Source: Thermoplasmata archaeon
GTDB lineage: Archaea > Thermoplasmatota > Thermoplasmata > JAGHBH01
NCBI GenBank assembly: GCA_021161085.1
Contig: JAGHBH010000147.1
Span: forward strand, 1-6,210
Reading direction: 5' to 3'
DNA: 6,210 nucleotides
The position numbers and the translations under genes are program-made. Below the pieces are notes generated by a model. That model was given only the letters and a program-made list of their open reading frames with translations, was not told the DNA's origin and did no database searches. Numbering within the stretch: the first letter of the stretch is position 1; each line of letters starts with the position of its first letter. Shown here in pieces: positions 5,267-6,210 of this stretch.

Positions 5267-6210
5267 ATGAATGCCGTGATGGAGGCTGTAGGTCTTCGCA
5301 AGAGATACGGAAGAAAGGGCGTGGAGGCCCTCCGGGGAGTCTCCTTTTCCATAGAGAGGGGGGAGAGCGTCGGATATCTGGGTCCCAACGGGGCGGGGAA
5401 GAGCACCACCATCAAGATATTCACCACCCTCATCCGGCCCGGGGGGGGCCGTGCCCTGTTGAACGGCTATGATGTTTCCTCCGATCCCAAGCGTGCCCTC
5501 TCCCGTGTGGGAGCCCTGGTGGAGGTTCCGGGCCTCTATGACTACCTGACCCCCAGGGAGATGCTGTCCTATGTGGGCCGGGTCTATGGGATGGACAGGA
5601 GGGATATAGAGGAGAGGATGGAGGAGGTTATGGGATCCCTGGGGCTCGGGGACTGGATGGACAGGAGACTTCGGACGTTCAGCACTGGCATGAGGCGGAG
5701 GTTCAGCATAGGCCAGGCTGTCATTCACGACCCGGACGTGGTCATACTGGACGAGCCCGTTCTAGGGCTGGACCCAGCGGGGATAAGGGAGATAAGGGTG
5801 TTCCTGCAGGATCTCAAACGTGAGGACAAGACGGTGTTCCTCAGCAGCCATCTGCTCGGCGAGGTGGAGGAGGTATGCGACAGGGTGCTATTGATAAACA
5901 GAGGACAGATCATAGGGGAGAAACGGCTGGAGGATCTGAGGAGGGATATGGGAGGGGGCTATATCCTCCTCTACCAGGACACTCCTCCTCCCGGGGAGAT
6001 CGAGGTCGTCGCCTCCCTGCCAGGCGTCTCCAATGTGGTCGTTGAGGGAAGCCAGGTGAGAGTGGTTTCTGATGGCGGGCTGGACAGGAGAGTTCTGACG
6101 GAGGCGGCGGTGGTAAAGGGATCGGCCCTCGGCATATGGCCCATCGCCCCCACACTGGAGGACATATATGTCCAAGCCATGGAGCTGGATGGAGGGGGGA
6201 AGGTCGGGGG
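5267..6210 (+). CDS. ABC transporter ATP-binding subunit, BcrA/DrrA (ABC-2) type, 3' truncated by window edge
   Basis: Hydrolyses ATP on the cytoplasmic face to drive an ABC-2 type permease; relatives export drugs, lipids, polysaccharides or peptides. The visible 314 codons are nearly a full-length subunit and remain open at the right edge. Motifs in order: Walker A GPNGAGKST (39-47, K45), Q-loop region ALVEVPGLYDYLTPRE (83-98) with E86 where most ATPases have Gln, signature FSTGMRRR (138-145, for LSGGQ), Walker B VVILDEPVLGLDP (158-170, catalytic E163; V165 replaces the usual Thr), and H-loop SSH (H195). A C-terminal accessory domain follows, with APTLEDIYVQAM (294-305), the usual ending of DrrA/BcrA-type subunits. 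The Glu at the Q-loop and S-x-G-M signature are common in this subfamily. A run of eight G at 5441-5448 stays in frame (RPGGG), so no frameshift is seen there. The gene follows the SNF transporter by 46 bp and may share its transcript; the permease is expected beyond the edge. Substrate unknown. Confidence 0.93.
   Translation, partial: MNAVMEAVGLRKRYGRKGVEALRGVSFSIERGESVGYLGPNGAGKSTTIKIFTTLIRPGGGRALLNGYDVSSDPKRALSRVGALVEVPGLYDYLTPREMLSYVGRVYGMDRRDIEERMEEVMGSLGLGDWMDRRLRTFSTGMRRRFSIGQAVIHDPDVVILDEPVLGLDPAGIREIRVFLQDLKREDKTVFLSSHLLGEVEEVCDRVLLINRGQIIGEKRLEDLRRDMGGGYILLYQDTPPPGEIEVVASLPGVSNVVVEGSQVRVVSDGGLDRRVLTEAAVVKGSALGIWPIAPTLEDIYVQAMELDGGGKVG

Noticed and set aside
3664..5433. 589-aa open frame on the minus strand across the SNF transporter
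   Set aside because: It is antisense to a gene with clear family motifs, its translation is rich in Pro, His, Gly and Glu with no domain pattern, and such long open antisense frames are common in GC-rich coding DNA.
5441..5448. Possible frameshift at the run of eight G in the ABC ATPase
   Set aside because: The frame reads through as RPGGG and continues into the expected Walker-domain sequence on both sides, so the count is consistent.
5340..5900. ABC ATPase as inactive because of atypical Q-loop and signature residues
   Set aside because: Walker A lysine, catalytic Glu and H-loop His are all present, and Glu at the Q-loop with an S-x-G-M signature is usual for BcrA-type subunits.
1..6210. 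tRNA genes, CRISPR arrays, insertion sequences or integration sites
   Set aside because: No T-loop GTTCGANTC-type sequence in a clover-leaf setting, no regularly spaced long repeats, no transposase motifs and no long terminal inverted repeats were seen.

Overview
The window looks like ordinary chromosome from an archaeon, most likely a euryarchaeote of the Thermoplasmatota or a related lineage. The reasons are an archaeal-length PRPP synthetase (281 aa), an AmmeMemoRadiSam-type radical SAM enzyme, heavy use of AGG (Arg) and ATA (Ile) codons, A/T-rich TATA-like elements upstream of several genes, and a surface protein rich in N-glycosylation sequons. The lineage is inferred from gene content and codon habits. 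No rRNA or tRNA is present to confirm it.

Layout, left to right. Bases 1-347 (+) hold the C-terminal third of thiamine-monophosphate kinase (thiL), cut by the window edge. Bases 438-1460 (+) encode a complete AmmeMemoRadiSam radical SAM enzyme (amrS). Bases 1568-2161 (+) encode an unnamed membrane-anchored surface protein with a beta-sandwich-like ectodomain. Bases 2217-2653 (+) encode an unnamed small membrane protein with a Pro/Gln/Trp-rich tail, broken by one -1 frameshift near 2447-2453; its restored end lies 3 bp from the end of the next, convergent gene. Bases 2657-3502 (-) encode ribose-phosphate pyrophosphokinase (prs). Bases 3503-3759 are a divergent intergenic region with short repeats, a perfect hairpin and TATA-like elements. 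Bases 3760-5220 (+) encode a complete sodium:neurotransmitter-symporter-family (LeuT/SLC6-like) transporter. Bases 5267-6210 (+) encode the ATPase subunit of an ABC exporter of the BcrA/DrrA kind, cut by the right edge.

How the genes relate. thiL (TPP synthesis) and prs (PRPP for nucleotide, histidine and, in part, thiamine-related synthesis) are housekeeping genes. The SNF transporter and ABC ATPase are 46 bp apart and may be co-transcribed; the ABC permease should lie just beyond the right edge. The two membrane proteins between amrS and prs are the least explained genes.

I found no CRISPR array, insertion sequence, tRNA or clear new multi-gene system. The observations most worth checking are the single-base frameshift with an exactly restorable membrane protein, a serine at the chloride/acid-switch position of the SNF transporter, the sequon-rich surface protein with its neighbour, and the repeats in the prs/SNF intergenic region.
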